From: DAHUXD01 sp963805495 | GTDB taxonomy: Bacteria; Acidobacteriota; Thermoanaerobaculia; UBA5066; Gp7-AA6 | Direction of reading: 5' to 3' | NCBI GenBank assembly: GCA_963805495.1 | Contig: CAWDUQ010000004.1 | Span: forward strand, 744,001-808,000 | DNA length: 64,000 bases | In this document: positions 7,505 through 15,697 of the stretch, piece by piece | How the letters are laid out: the number at the start of each line of letters is the position of its first letter | Position numbering within the stretch: position 1 is the stretch's first letter | Made by a program: the position numbers and the translations under genes | Notes under the pieces: generated by a model | What the model was told of the DNA's origin: nothing | The model's input: only the letters and a program-made list of their open reading frames with translations | The model's database searches: none

Positions 7505-8653
7505 CTACGAGGACAGCGCGGGGACCCGTGCGTCCTCGAGGCTCGCGGCCGTGCAGCGGTCCTTGCCGTCTTCCTTGGCGCGGTAGAGGGCGGTGTCCGC
7601 GGCCCGCAGGAGCTCGTTCTTCTGCTGCTCGACCGAGGCCCCCGCCGTCGCATGCGAACGGATGGAGGAGATGCCGAGCGAGCCGGTGATGACGCCGTGG
7701 AGATTGAGCGCCGGCTCGTTGAAGCCGTACGGGCGAAAGAGGAAAGTCGCGCTGCGGATCGCGGTGCGGATGGCCTCGGCGACCTCGAGGCCCACCTCGA
7801 GGTTGTGCCCCGGCAGGATCAGGACGAACTCGTCGCCGCCGTAACGGGTCAGCGTCGCGCGCTCGTCGGTCACGGTTCGGCGCAGGATGTAGCCGACCTC
7901 CCGGAGAACCTGACTGCCCGCGAGGTGGCCGTGGCGGTCGTTGACCGATTTGAGATTGTCGAGGTCGAGAAAGATCACCGAGAGATCGCCGCCGTCGCGC
8001 GAGATGCGCGAGAGCTCCTGAGTCAACCGCAGGTGGAGATAGCGTTCGTTGTACAGGCCGGTCAGACCGTCCCGCTTGGCGACCTCGTACGCGCGCCGGG
8101 CATCGAGGAGGTTCTGGATCGAGATCGAGGCGTAGTCGGCGAAGATCTCGAGCAGGCGCCGGTCCTTCTCGCGAAACCCCACGGGGCCGGACTTGTTCAC
8201 GAGTTCGAGGACTCCGCAGACGGAGGATTCGATCCGGATCGGGACGCAGAGGACGGACTGTGTCTGGAACCGGTCCGTCAGGTCGAGCGTGGGATAGAAG
8301 AAAGGATCGTCGACGACGTCGTCGGTCATGTACGCGACGCCGGTCGCGTAAACGTGGCCGACGATGCCGACGCGGGCGTTCATCCGCTTGCCGAGCCGCG
8401 CCTCGCCGTGTGCGCCGTACGTCGAGATGAAGACGAGCTCGTTCTCGAGGCGGTCGTCGGAGTTCTTGGTCATCGGGTCGTCGAGAAGGATCGAGCCCGC
8501 CGCGGACGGAACGAATTCGTTGGCCTTCTGGAGGATCTCGCGCAGGAAGCGGTCGATCTCGATCTCGCCGGTGTAGGCGTAGTAAGCCTTGTGACGTTCG
8601 AGAAAGTTCTCGAGCCTACGATTCTCGAGAGTAAAAACCTGCAAAGCGCCCAT
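7505..8653 (-). CDS. GAF-GGDEF diguanylate cyclase
   Basis: The 382-residue soluble protein has an N-terminal helix, a GAF sensor domain (~residues 30-185, with LCVPIRIESSVCGVLELVNK) and a C-terminal GGDEF domain from ~200. The active-site loop is an intact RYGGDEF near residue 271, and DGLTGLYNERY begins the domain, so cyclic-di-GMP synthesis is likely. The RxxD inhibitory site expected five residues before the loop is not present (the sequence there reads DERA), so product inhibition is probably absent. No membrane helix is visible; the GAF ligand is unknown. It is divergent from rsmA. Confidence 0.9.
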   Translation of the reverse strand: MGALQVFTLENRRLENFLERHKAYYAYTGEIEIDRFLREILQKANEFVPSAAGSILLDDPMTKNSDDRLENELVFISTYGAHGEARLGKRMNARVGIVGHVYATGVAYMTDDVVDDPFFYPTLDLTDRFQTQSVLCVPIRIESSVCGVLELVNKSGPVGFREKDRRLLEIFADYASISIQNLLDARRAYEVAKRDGLTGLYNERYLHLRLTQELSRISRDGGDLSVIFLDLDNLKSVNDRHGHLAGSQVLREVGYILRRTVTDERATLTRYGGDEFVLILPGHNLEVGLEVAEAIRTAIRSATFLFRPYGFNEPALNLHGVITGSLGISSIRSHATAGASVEQQKNELLRAADTALYRAKEDGKDRCTAASLEDARVPALSS

Positions 8654-8726
8654 CCCGATCCCGAAAATTCTACCATCTGATAGCCTCGACCGCCGTGCGG
8701 ACCGCGCGAAACGATGCCGTCACAGC

Positions 8727-9554
8727 ATGAGCGGCGGGCTCAAGCCTTTGCGGCCCCGCCTCCCGGCCCGAAAGCGCTGGGGCCAGCATTTCCTGGCGAA
8801 CCCCGCGACCGCGCGGCGAATCGTCGAGGCCGCGCGCGTCGGGAAGGACGACTGTGTTTTCGAAGTCGGCCCGGGCGACGGCGCGCTGACGCGGGTCCTG
8901 GCCGAGACCGCGCTCCGGGTGGCCGCCGTCGAAATCGACCCGCTGCGGGCGGAGGCGCTCGCCCGGGAGCTCGAGGGCGATCCGCGGGTCCGGATCTTTC
9001 CCGGCGACGTGCTCTCGCGGCCGATCCCGGACTGGTTGCGCGCCGCGGGATGCGAGTCCGATGCCCTCCTCGTCGCTAACCTTCCGTACAACGTCGCCAC
9101 GCCGATCCTCTTCGCGGCGATCGAAGCGCGGGACGTCGTTCGCCGGGTGGTGGCGACGATCCAGCGCGAGGTCGCGCGCCGCTTCATCGCCCGCCCCGGA
9201 CAGGACGAGTACGGCTACCTCTCGGTGAGGGCCGCGACGCTCGCCGAGGGAAGGATCCTCTTCGATCTCCCGCCCGGGGCTTTCCGGCCGCGCCCGAAAG
9301 TCACCTCGTCGGTGCTCGAGCTGACGCCGCGGCCCGCGCCGCCCGAGCCCGAGCTCGCCCGCCGCGCGCTGACGCTGGCCTCGCTCGGGTTCAACGCGCG
9401 GAGGAAGACGCTCGCCAACGCGCTCGCGTCGGCGGGCCCGCGCGCCGACTGGGAGCGGGCGCTCGAGACGCTCGGCCACTCGCCCCGCGCCCGTGCCGAG
9501 GAGCTCTCGCCGGACGAGTTCCTGGAGCTCGCCCGCGGCTGGCGGGCGGCGTGA
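8727..9554 (+). CDS. rsmA: 16S rRNA (adenine1518-N6/1519-N6)-dimethyltransferase
   Basis: This 275-residue protein has the RsmA/KsgA layout: KRWGQHFLANPATARRIV, the SAM-binding VFEVGPGDGALTRVLAE, VEIDP, the catalytic NLPYNVATPIL motif, and the C-terminal FRPRPKVTSSVLEL block. It dimethylates two adjacent adenines in helix 45 during small-subunit maturation. Its TGA overlaps the GTG of the RNase J gene (GTGA), so the two RNA-processing genes are coupled. The start at 8727 has no good Shine-Dalgarno. Confidence 0.95.
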   Translation: MSGGLKPLRPRLPARKRWGQHFLANPATARRIVEAARVGKDDCVFEVGPGDGALTRVLAETALRVAAVEIDPLRAEALARELEGDPRVRIFPGDVLSRPIPDWLRAAGCESDALLVANLPYNVATPILFAAIEARDVVRRVVATIQREVARRFIARPGQDEYGYLSVRAATLAEGRILFDLPPGAFRPRPKVTSSVLELTPRPAPPEPELARRALTLASLGFNARRKTLANALASAGPRADWERALETLGHSPRARAEELSPDEFLELARGWRAA

Positions 9555-11164
9555 ACGCGCCGCTCGAGATCGTCCCGCTCGGGGGCGTCGGCGAGTTCGG
9601 CAAGAACGTCCTCTGGCTCCGCTGCGGCGGCTCCGGCATCCTCGTCGACGTCGGCGTCTCGTTCGCCGACGAGGCCTTTCCCGGCATCGAACGGATTGCC
9701 CCCGAGCTCGCGGTGCTCGCGGGCGAGCGGATCGAAGGCGTGTTCCTCACGCACGCGCACGAGGACCACATCGGGGCGCTCGCGCTTCTGCGGAAGTGGT
9801 GCGACGCCCCGGTCTACGGATTCCCGTTCACGCTCGCGATGGCCCGGCGCCGGCTCGAGGAGGCGGGGGTCGCCCCGGAACGGCTCGTCGAGGCGGGCGG
9901 CCGCGAGCCGATCGAAGCCGGTCCCTTTCGCGTGACGTTCTTTCGGATCTCCCATTCCGTCCCCGACTCGACGGCGCTCCTGATCGAGGCCGGCGGCGCG
10001 AGACTCATGCACTCCGGCGACTTCAAGCTGGACGACGATCCGCCCGACGGCGAACGCACGGACCGCGAAGGAATTGCCGCCGCCGCGGGTGCGGGGGTCG
10101 ACCTCGCGCTCGTCGACTCGACCAATGCGGAACGGCCGGGGCGCTCGCGTTCCGAGCGTGTGGCCGGCGAGGGCCTCCGCACCGCGTTTCGGGAGGCCCG
10201 GGGCCGCGTGATCCTGACGACGTTCTCGAGCCACGTCGCGCGCCTGGCGCAGGGAATCGACGTGTCGCTCGCCGCCGGCCGCCGCGTCGCGATCCTCGGA
10301 CGGAGCATGCGCGCGGTGACCGAGATCGCCGAGTCGATGGGGCGGCTCCGGCTCCCGTCGGGCGCGCGGCCGGCCGCGGCGGACCTGCGCGCGGCGCCGC
10401 CGGGCCGCCTGACGTGCCTCACGTCGGGGAGCCAGGGCGAGCCCTTCTCGGCGCTCCACCGGCTGGCGGTCGGCGAGCACGCGGACCTGGAGCTCTCGGA
10501 AGGCGACCTCGTGCTGCTGTCGGCGAGGACCATCCCCGGCCACGAGCGCTCGGTCAACCGGATGTGCGATCACCTCGTGCGGCGCGGGGCGCGCGTGGTG
10601 CGCGACGCCGAGCCTCCGATCCACGTGTCGGGCCACGCCCATCGCGACGAGATCGCCGAGTGGCTCCGGATGGTGAAGCCGCGCGCGGTCATGCCCGTGC
10701 ACGGCGACCGGCGAATGCTCGCCGCGGCGGCGGAGGTCGCGCGGGAGGAGGGCATCGGGGCGGACCGGATCCACGTCCTCGACAACGGCGACCGCCTGAC
10801 CCTCGAGGGCGGGAGCGCGCGCGTCGAGGCCGGCGCCGTCGCCGCCGGCGCCGTCTACCTCGACGCCCGGGCCGAGGCCGTCGACCCGGACATCCTGCGC
10901 GAGCGCAGACAGCTCGCCGAAGACGGCGTGGTCGTCGTGCGCCTGCGCGACGGCGAGGTCGAGGTCGCCGCGCGCGGGGTCGCGGTGGACGAGGCGGAGC
11001 TCGCGGGCGAGGTGGCGCGGGCCGCGCGGAGCGTTCTCGCCCGGGCGACCCCGGACGGTCGCGACGATTGGGAACGGTCGCGCGCCGAGGTCACGCTCGC
11101 GGCGCGGCGAGCGTGCCGGAGGGTCTTCGGTCTCCGGCCCGTCATCGTCGCGCTCGTGCCTTGA
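9551..11164 (+). CDS. rnj: Ribonuclease J
   Basis: The 537-residue protein is a metallo-beta-lactamase/beta-CASP RNase J. The metal motif reads THAHEDHIGAL, followed by SHSVPDSTALLIE, the HSGDFKLDD motif, VDSTNAERPG, and the beta-CASP motifs around RGRVILTTFSSHVAR and SGSQGEPFSAL; HVSGHAHRDE and MPVHGDRRML complete the active site. RNase J has 5'-3' exonuclease and endonuclease activity in mRNA turnover and rRNA maturation. The C-terminal domain (~residues 450-537) is short. The GTG start overlaps the rsmA stop. Its presence argues against a gammaproteobacterial host. Confidence 0.94.
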   Translation: MNAPLEIVPLGGVGEFGKNVLWLRCGGSGILVDVGVSFADEAFPGIERIAPELAVLAGERIEGVFLTHAHEDHIGALALLRKWCDAPVYGFPFTLAMARRRLEEAGVAPERLVEAGGREPIEAGPFRVTFFRISHSVPDSTALLIEAGGARLMHSGDFKLDDDPPDGERTDREGIAAAAGAGVDLALVDSTNAERPGRSRSERVAGEGLRTAFREARGRVILTTFSSHVARLAQGIDVSLAAGRRVAILGRSMRAVTEIAESMGRLRLPSGARPAAADLRAAPPGRLTCLTSGSQGEPFSALHRLAVGEHADLELSEGDLVLLSARTIPGHERSVNRMCDHLVRRGARVVRDAEPPIHVSGHAHRDEIAEWLRMVKPRAVMPVHGDRRMLAAAAEVAREEGIGADRIHVLDNGDRLTLEGGSARVEAGAVAAGAVYLDARAEAVDPDILRERRQLAEDGVVVVRLRDGEVEVAARGVAVDEAELAGEVARAARSVLARATPDGRDDWERSRAEVTLAARRACRRVFGLRPVIVALVP

Positions 11165-11210
11165 GCGCAAGCCCCGGCGGGGCGTCGGCGGACGCGCAAT
11201 CCGCGTTTGA

Positions 11211-11216
11211 TACGTT
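11211..11216 (+). promoter_or_regulatory. -10 box (TACGTT) of a probable leaderless uppP transcript
   Basis: TACGTT, preceded by GTTTGA, ends 6 nt before the GTG of uppP. The spacer is CCCCCC, so no ribosome site is possible in the mRNA leader. Confidence 0.45.
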
Positions 11217-11222
11217 CCCCCC

Positions 11223-12050
11223 GTGAGCTGGCTCGACGCCATCGTCCTGGGAGTCATCCAGGGGTTGACCGAATTCCTCCCGGTCTCCTCCAGCGGGCAC
11301 CTGTCCGCCGCCGAGATGCTCATGCCCGGGTTCGGGCAGGTGGGACTGCTCTTCGACGTCATGGTCCACGTCGGCACCCTGGCGGCGATCGTCATCTACT
11401 ATCGCTCGCTCCTGCGGGCGGAAATCGTCGGTCTGGTTTCGCGGGACACGGGCGAGCGTCGCCGCGCGTGGCGCCTCGCCCTGCTCCTTCTCGTCGCGAC
11501 GGTGCCGACCGGTATCGTGGGAATGCTCATGAAGCCCTGGGTCGAGGCCACCAAGGGCAGCCCGCAGTTCGTCGGTGCCATGGAGATCCTGAGTGGCGCG
11601 TACCTCGCGCTGTCGTACCTGCGCAAGGACGGCCGCAAGGACCGGGACACGATGTCCTTTCTCGACGCCGCCATCATCGGGCTGGTCCAGGGCCTCGCCG
11701 TGCTTCCCGGGCTTTCGCGCTCGGCGTCGACGATCGCCTTCGGGCTGCTCCTCGGTCTGGCGGGCCGCTGGGCGGCCGACTTCACGTTTCTCCTGGCGAT
11801 CCCGGCCATTCTGGGCGCCGCGGGCCTGGAAGTCGTTTCGGCCCTGCGCCACGAGGGGCGGGCGTTCTTCGCAACTCCGGACTTCGGCCGATACCTCGCG
11901 GGGGCCGCCGTCGCGGCTTTCGTGGGCTACCTGACGATCGGGCTCCTCATCCGGATGGTTTCGACGCGGAAGGTCCACATCTTCGCGGTCTACTGTTTCG
12001 TCTTCGGCCTCGTCCTGATCTTCGTGTTCCCGGCTTTCGTCGGCCGTTGA
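11223..12050 (+). CDS. uppP: Undecaprenyl-diphosphatase
   Basis: The 275-residue protein has about eight hydrophobic segments and both signatures of the BacA/UppP family: GVIQGLTEFLPVSSSGHL near the N-terminus and GLVQGLAVLPGLSRSASTIA in the middle. It removes the beta-phosphate of undecaprenyl pyrophosphate, recycling the carrier for peptidoglycan and O-antigen synthesis, which fits the envelope theme of the window. A TACGTT box 6 nt before the GTG suggests its own leaderless transcript rather than read-through alone from rnj. Confidence 0.95.
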   Translation: MSWLDAIVLGVIQGLTEFLPVSSSGHLSAAEMLMPGFGQVGLLFDVMVHVGTLAAIVIYYRSLLRAEIVGLVSRDTGERRRAWRLALLLLVATVPTGIVGMLMKPWVEATKGSPQFVGAMEILSGAYLALSYLRKDGRKDRDTMSFLDAAIIGLVQGLAVLPGLSRSASTIAFGLLLGLAGRWAADFTFLLAIPAILGAAGLEVVSALRHEGRAFFATPDFGRYLAGAAVAAFVGYLTIGLLIRMVSTRKVHIFAVYCFVFGLVLIFVFPAFVGR

Positions 12051-12054
12051 TCGG

Positions 12055-12279
12055 CTAGCGCGGGGGCCGGCTCTGCGTGTTGCGGCGCGCGTGGCGTGCT
12101 CCGAGCCGGATCGTCGCGTAGACGAGCACGCAGCACAGGAAATCCACGACGAGGCCGAGGTCCACGTGATTGGGCTGGTTCTGGAGCGCCGGCGGCAGGC
12201 CCGGATGGAGGACCGCGAAGTAGATCGCGTTGCCGGCGACGACGGCGATCAGGTACTCGATCCAGCGGCGCTTCGTCAC
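12055..12279 (-). CDS. Small two-helix membrane protein, unknown function
   Basis: The predicted 74-residue product has two hydrophobic segments (IEYLIAVVAGNAIYFAVL and LGLVVDFLCCVLVYATI) joined by a proline-rich loop, and a basic C-terminal tail. I do not recognise a family. It starts at a GTG 10 nt after the stop of the TPR gene and is the last gene of a five-gene reverse-strand run. It is convergent with uppP, four bases away. Confidence 0.6.
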   Translation of the reverse strand: MTKRRWIEYLIAVVAGNAIYFAVLHPGLPPALQNQPNHVDLGLVVDFLCCVLVYATIRLGARHARRNTQSRPPR

Positions 12280-12289
12280 GCCGGAGAAT

Positions 12290-12955
12290 TTATCGCGACT
12301 CGGCGGCCGCGGAGGAGAGCCGTTCGAGGGTGATGGCGAGGTGCCGCTGCGACAGGGCACGGCCCTCCGCCAGGCCGTTGCGCTCGCGGATGGCCACGGC
12401 CTCGGAGAGAGCGGCGGCGCTCGCCGCAAGGTGCCCGGCGGCCGAGCCCGGGTCGAGCTCGGCGCGGCGCCGGTGCGCCAGGCCGAGATTATGCAGGGTC
12501 ACGCCGCGGGCGATCTCGCGCTCCGCCGTCCGCCAGACGAGGGCGGCCTCGAAGAGCGCGACCGACTCCGCCAGCTCCTCCGCCGACGCGCCGAGGTTGG
12601 CGAGCGCCGTGGCGAAGTTGTGCAGCGCACGGGCGCGCCACCCGCCCTCGGTGTCCTCGGCGAAGTGCGCCAGGGCGTCGCCGAAGAGGGAGCGTGCCCG
12701 CGAAAGATCCGCCGCGGGGCCGGGGCTCCCGAAGAAGACGGCCACGTTGTGGACGAACCGGGCGCGTTCCTCGGGCGCCGGAAAAGGGAGCTCCGGGACG
12801 AGGGCCCAGAGGTCGTCGGCGAGGGCCCGCGCTCGCGCCGCGTCGCCCGCCTCGCGAAGCTCCTCCTGCGCCCGAAACCAGTCGCGGTAGGCACCGACCG
12901 GATCCGCGGCGAGGGCCTCGCGGAAATGCCGGCGGAGCCCGTCGGGTTGGGTCAT
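12290..12955 (-). CDS. TPR-like helical repeat protein
   Basis: The 221-residue protein is almost entirely alpha-helical and rich in alanine, with repeats resembling tetratricopeptides (ARALHNFATALANLGASAEE and GVTLHNLGLAHRRRAELDP). No signal peptide or membrane helix is present, so it is likely a cytoplasmic scaffold. The start chosen is the ATG at 12953-12955 (MTQPDGLRRHF); an upstream in-frame alternative would add ten residues. It follows the exported-domain membrane protein by 13 nt. Confidence 0.65.
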   Translation of the reverse strand: MTQPDGLRRHFREALAADPVGAYRDWFRAQEELREAGDAARARALADDLWALVPELPFPAPEERARFVHNVAVFFGSPGPAADLSRARSLFGDALAHFAEDTEGGWRARALHNFATALANLGASAEELAESVALFEAALVWRTAEREIARGVTLHNLGLAHRRRAELDPGSAAGHLAASAAALSEAVAIRERNGLAEGRALSQRHLAITLERLSSAAAESR

Positions 12956-12968
12956 CGCGGCGACAAGA

Positions 12969-13652
12969 CTATCCGGGCAGCGCAAAGTAGGTCTTTCCGT
13001 GCCCGGGACTGTTTTCGTGGCCGATCAGCGCCGACTCGACGCCCGGCGGATCCCCGACGAAGAGGCGAGGGGCCCGAAAGTCCGGCGGCATCTCGAAGAC
13101 GAAGGTCGTCGTCGACTGCTCGCCCGGCCGGAGGGGCCGATCGAGGGGCGCCGATGGCCCGTGTTCCGCCCCCCATTCGCGGGTCGCGGCGGGCGAGGGT
13201 GCGAGACGCCGTCCGACGGCGTCGACGAGATACACGGTCCGGGGATTGGGCGTCAGCGGCGCGTCGCCTCGGAACGAGGCCGTGGTCGAAGGGTCGAACC
13301 ACGCCTCGACCGTGACGGCGAGCCGCGAGGGCGAGGGAGCCGAGGCGGTCGCGACGGAGTAGGCGATGTGACAGTCGGTCTCGCAGAAGACCTTGCGGAC
13401 CCCGACGGGAAGCGTGCGGTCGGCCGACGCCGCCGCGGCCCCGAAAAGGAGCACGGAGTAAGCCGCGCCGACGGTCAGGGCCGCCGCTGCGAGCCGGCGC
13501 GCCAGCCGTCCCCGGCGCGCGGCGGCCGAGACCGCGGCCGCAACGGCGAGGCCAAAGAGCAGAAAGCCGGTTCCGAGGAACGCGAGCAGGACGAGCGGGG
13601 CGAGCGGCGGAACGAAGACGCTGGCGGTGGTCGGCAGAGAACTTTGTAGCAT
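12969..13652 (-). CDS. Membrane-anchored protein with exported domain, unknown
   Basis: The 227-residue protein begins with two hydrophobic segments (about residues 15-45 and 56-80), followed by a ~145-residue domain predicted outside the membrane. That domain has a paired cysteine motif (CETDCHIAYSV) and beta-rich sequence ending in a TTFVFEMPPDF region. I do not recognise the family. The ATG at 13650-13652 is preferred because GGAGG lies 8 nt upstream; a TTG five codons earlier would swallow that ribosome site. It is next to the winged-helix regulator gene, suggesting joint control. Confidence 0.65.
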   Translation of the reverse strand: MLQSSLPTTASVFVPPLAPLVLLAFLGTGFLLFGLAVAAAVSAAARRGRLARRLAAAALTVGAAYSVLLFGAAAASADRTLPVGVRKVFCETDCHIAYSVATASAPSPSRLAVTVEAWFDPSTTASFRGDAPLTPNPRTVYLVDAVGRRLAPSPAATREWGAEHGPSAPLDRPLRPGEQSTTTFVFEMPPDFRAPRLFVGDPPGVESALIGHENSPGHGKTYFALPG

Positions 13653-13673
13653 AAAGTAAGCCTCCAAAAAAAA

Positions 13674-14033
13674 TCAGCCGCCGCGGGCGTGCGCGATGAG
13701 GGCCTCGAGGTGGCCGAGGTACCGCTCGAGGGCGCGGCGCCCGGCGGCCGTCAGCCGGTACGTGGTCCGCGGCACGCGGCCGTCGAAGCCCTTGGTGCAC
13801 TCGATGTAACCGGCTTCCTCCAGCCGGCGGGCGTGCACCGACAGGTTGCCGTCGCTCGCGTCGAGCAGTGCCTTGAGCTCGTTGAAGGTGAGGGTCGGGC
13901 TCGCGGCGAGCGCGCTGACGATCGCGAGGCGCATCCGCTCGTGAATCACCCGGTCGAGCGCGGGAAGCGGCGACCGGGCGCCCCGGGGACCCGGCGCCGC
14001 GGACGCCGGGACGCGGGCCCGGGCCCTAGCCAC
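13674..14033 (-). CDS. Winged-helix DNA-binding regulator
   Basis: The 119-residue protein has a disordered N-terminus (~25 residues) and then one winged helix-turn-helix domain: MRLAIVSALAASPTLTFNELKALLDASDGNLSVHARRLEEAGYIE, then a wing with GRVPRTTYRLTAAGRRAL. This matches the single-domain winged-helix/MarR-like family that often represses an adjacent membrane protein gene. Its GTG start overlaps the stop of the upstream membrane protein gene by 8 bases, so the two are coupled. No ligand-binding domain is present. Confidence 0.82.
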   Translation of the reverse strand: MARARARVPASAAPGPRGARSPLPALDRVIHERMRLAIVSALAASPTLTFNELKALLDASDGNLSVHARRLEEAGYIECTKGFDGRVPRTTYRLTAAGRRALERYLGHLEALIAHARGG

Positions 14034-14637
14034 CGTGCCTCCGCGCGATCAGAAAGCCGAATACGATCTGGAGGCCGCCGAATCCGGCGGCGAGGTAGGC
14101 CGTCCCCCAGGCCGACGGCGACGCGAGCGCCGCGGCACCCAGCAGCATGAAGAGGGCCCCCATGCCGAGGACCGGGCGCACGGACATCGCCCCGCCCGTC
14201 ACGACCGCCGTGCCGTAGAGAAGAAGCCATACGCCCGGAAGGAGCTCGAAGCGGCCGAGTCGCGCGAGGGCGAGCGTGAGGAGGGCGCCGGCCGCGAGCG
14301 GGGGCGTGAGCGTGAGGAGGAAGCGGCGCGCGGGGCCCGAAAACATGTCGGCGCCGGTTCGGCGGGCCTTGCGCGCCATCGCCGCGGAGCCGATCGCGAT
14401 CGCGACGGCGGCTTCGACGAGCCACACGCCGAGCCAGGCTCCGGGCGTCGGTGTCTCGAGCGAGATGCCGGCGGCGAGCAGGGCGGTCAGGCCCATGCCG
14501 ACGCCGCCCGCGCCCGGCACCGCCGTGAAGGAGGAGGCGCGTTCCATCGTCTCGCGGATGAAGCGGATGTTTTCGGCCGCGTGGCGCTCGAGGGGCTGCA
14601 CGGGTGAAGTCTGGAGCCTCGTTTGGATTATTGTCAA
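14026..14637 (-). CDS. Multi-pass membrane protein paired with winged-helix regulator
   Basis: This ~200-residue protein has a soluble N-terminal stretch (AAENIRFIRETMERASSFTAVPG) followed by about six hydrophobic segments. The N-terminal motif recurs in membrane proteins encoded next to small winged-helix regulators, but the function is unknown. The start is uncertain: TTG at 14637 or GTG at 14601, the latter giving 191 residues. Neither has a well-spaced ribosome site. It heads the reverse-strand cassette that runs down to 12055. Confidence 0.7.
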   Translation of the reverse strand: MTIIQTRLQTSPVQPLERHAAENIRFIRETMERASSFTAVPGAGGVGMGLTALLAAGISLETPTPGAWLGVWLVEAAVAIAIGSAAMARKARRTGADMFSGPARRFLLTLTPPLAAGALLTLALARLGRFELLPGVWLLLYGTAVVTGGAMSVRPVLGMGALFMLLGAAALASPSAWGTAYLAAGFGGLQIVFGFLIARRHGG

Positions 14638-14659
14638 GTACTTTGCATTGAAAAGTCGA

Positions 14660-15697
14660 TCACGAGTCGAAGAGGGCGCGCTGGGTAGGACCCGGCCGCC
14701 GGAAGGTGGCGGTCCGCGCCCCGGCCTCGCCCTTGTCCCGGTTGAACCCGAGCCGCCGGCACTCGATCTCGAAGAGGTTCGAGATCGCCGCCCAGCGCGG
14801 GCCCACGCCTTCCATCCGCGCGCCGAAGCGCGGCTCGTTCTTCTTCCCCCCCCGGGCCTGCTGCAGGTTCGACCAGACCCGGGAAGCGCGGTCGGGAAAC
14901 GCTTCGGCGAGGCGCTCCTCGAAGACGGGAAGGACTTCCGCCGGCAGGCGCAGGAGCGTCAGGAAGGCGCTCAGGGCGCCGGCCTCCCGGGCCCGCCCCA
15001 GCACGCTCGCGATGTCGCTGTCGTTGAGTCCCGGGATCACGGGGGCCATCGCCACTCCCGTGCGAATGCCGGCCTCGGCCAGCCGCGCCAGGGTCTCGAA
15101 CCTCTGCGACGGCGGACTGGCGTTGGGCTCGATCCGGCGAGCGGCCGCGTCGTCGGCGAACGGGATGCTCACGTAGACCACGGCGTCGGCCTCCCGGGCG
15201 AGTTGGGCGAGGACGTCGGCGTCGCGGCGCACGAGCGCGCCCTTCGTCACGATGCCGACGGGGTTGCGAAACTCGGCGCAGACCTCGAGGCACCGCCGGG
15301 TGATGCCGTAGACGGCTTCGAGCGGCTGGTAGCAATCGGTCACGCCCGAGAAGACGAGCGTTTCACCCTTCCAGGACTTCCGCATCAGCTCCCTGCGGAG
15401 GAGCTCCGGGGCGTTCGTCTTGACCACGATCCTGCGGTCGAAGTCCGTGCCGGCGCCCCAGCCGAGGTACTGGTGCGTCGGACGGGCGTAGCAATAAGCG
15501 CACGCATGAAAACATCCACGGTAAGGGTTGACGCTGCAGCGAAAGCCCACGTCGGGGCTGTCGTTCTCGGCGATGATCGACTTTGCGGCTTCCTCGAACA
15601 CCTCGAGCGCGGCCTCGGGCGGCTGGCCGAGCCACTCGGCGTGGACGCTCTCCCAGGGGTTCGGGGGATTGGAAACGGGGCGTGCCACCGGGTTCAT
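14660..15697 (-). CDS. PA0069-family radical SAM protein
   Basis: The 345-residue protein carries the radical SAM cluster motif C62-x3-C66-x2-C69 in GCFHACAYCYARP, preceded by SVNPYRG, as in the PA0069/SplB-like group. Further motifs are FSGVTDCYQPLE, VGIVTKGALVRRD and APVIPGLND. These proteins bind a [4Fe-4S] cluster and cleave S-adenosylmethionine; the substrate of the PA0069 group is not established. Its ATG overlaps the stop of the ArsC-fusion gene by 4 bases, so the two are translated together. Confidence 0.9.
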   Translation of the reverse strand: MNPVARPVSNPPNPWESVHAEWLGQPPEAALEVFEEAAKSIIAENDSPDVGFRCSVNPYRGCFHACAYCYARPTHQYLGWGAGTDFDRRIVVKTNAPELLRRELMRKSWKGETLVFSGVTDCYQPLEAVYGITRRCLEVCAEFRNPVGIVTKGALVRRDADVLAQLAREADAVVYVSIPFADDAAARRIEPNASPPSQRFETLARLAEAGIRTGVAMAPVIPGLNDSDIASVLGRAREAGALSAFLTLLRLPAEVLPVFEERLAEAFPDRASRVWSNLQQARGGKKNEPRFGARMEGVGPRWAAISNLFEIECRRLGFNRDKGEAGARTATFRRPGPTQRALFDS

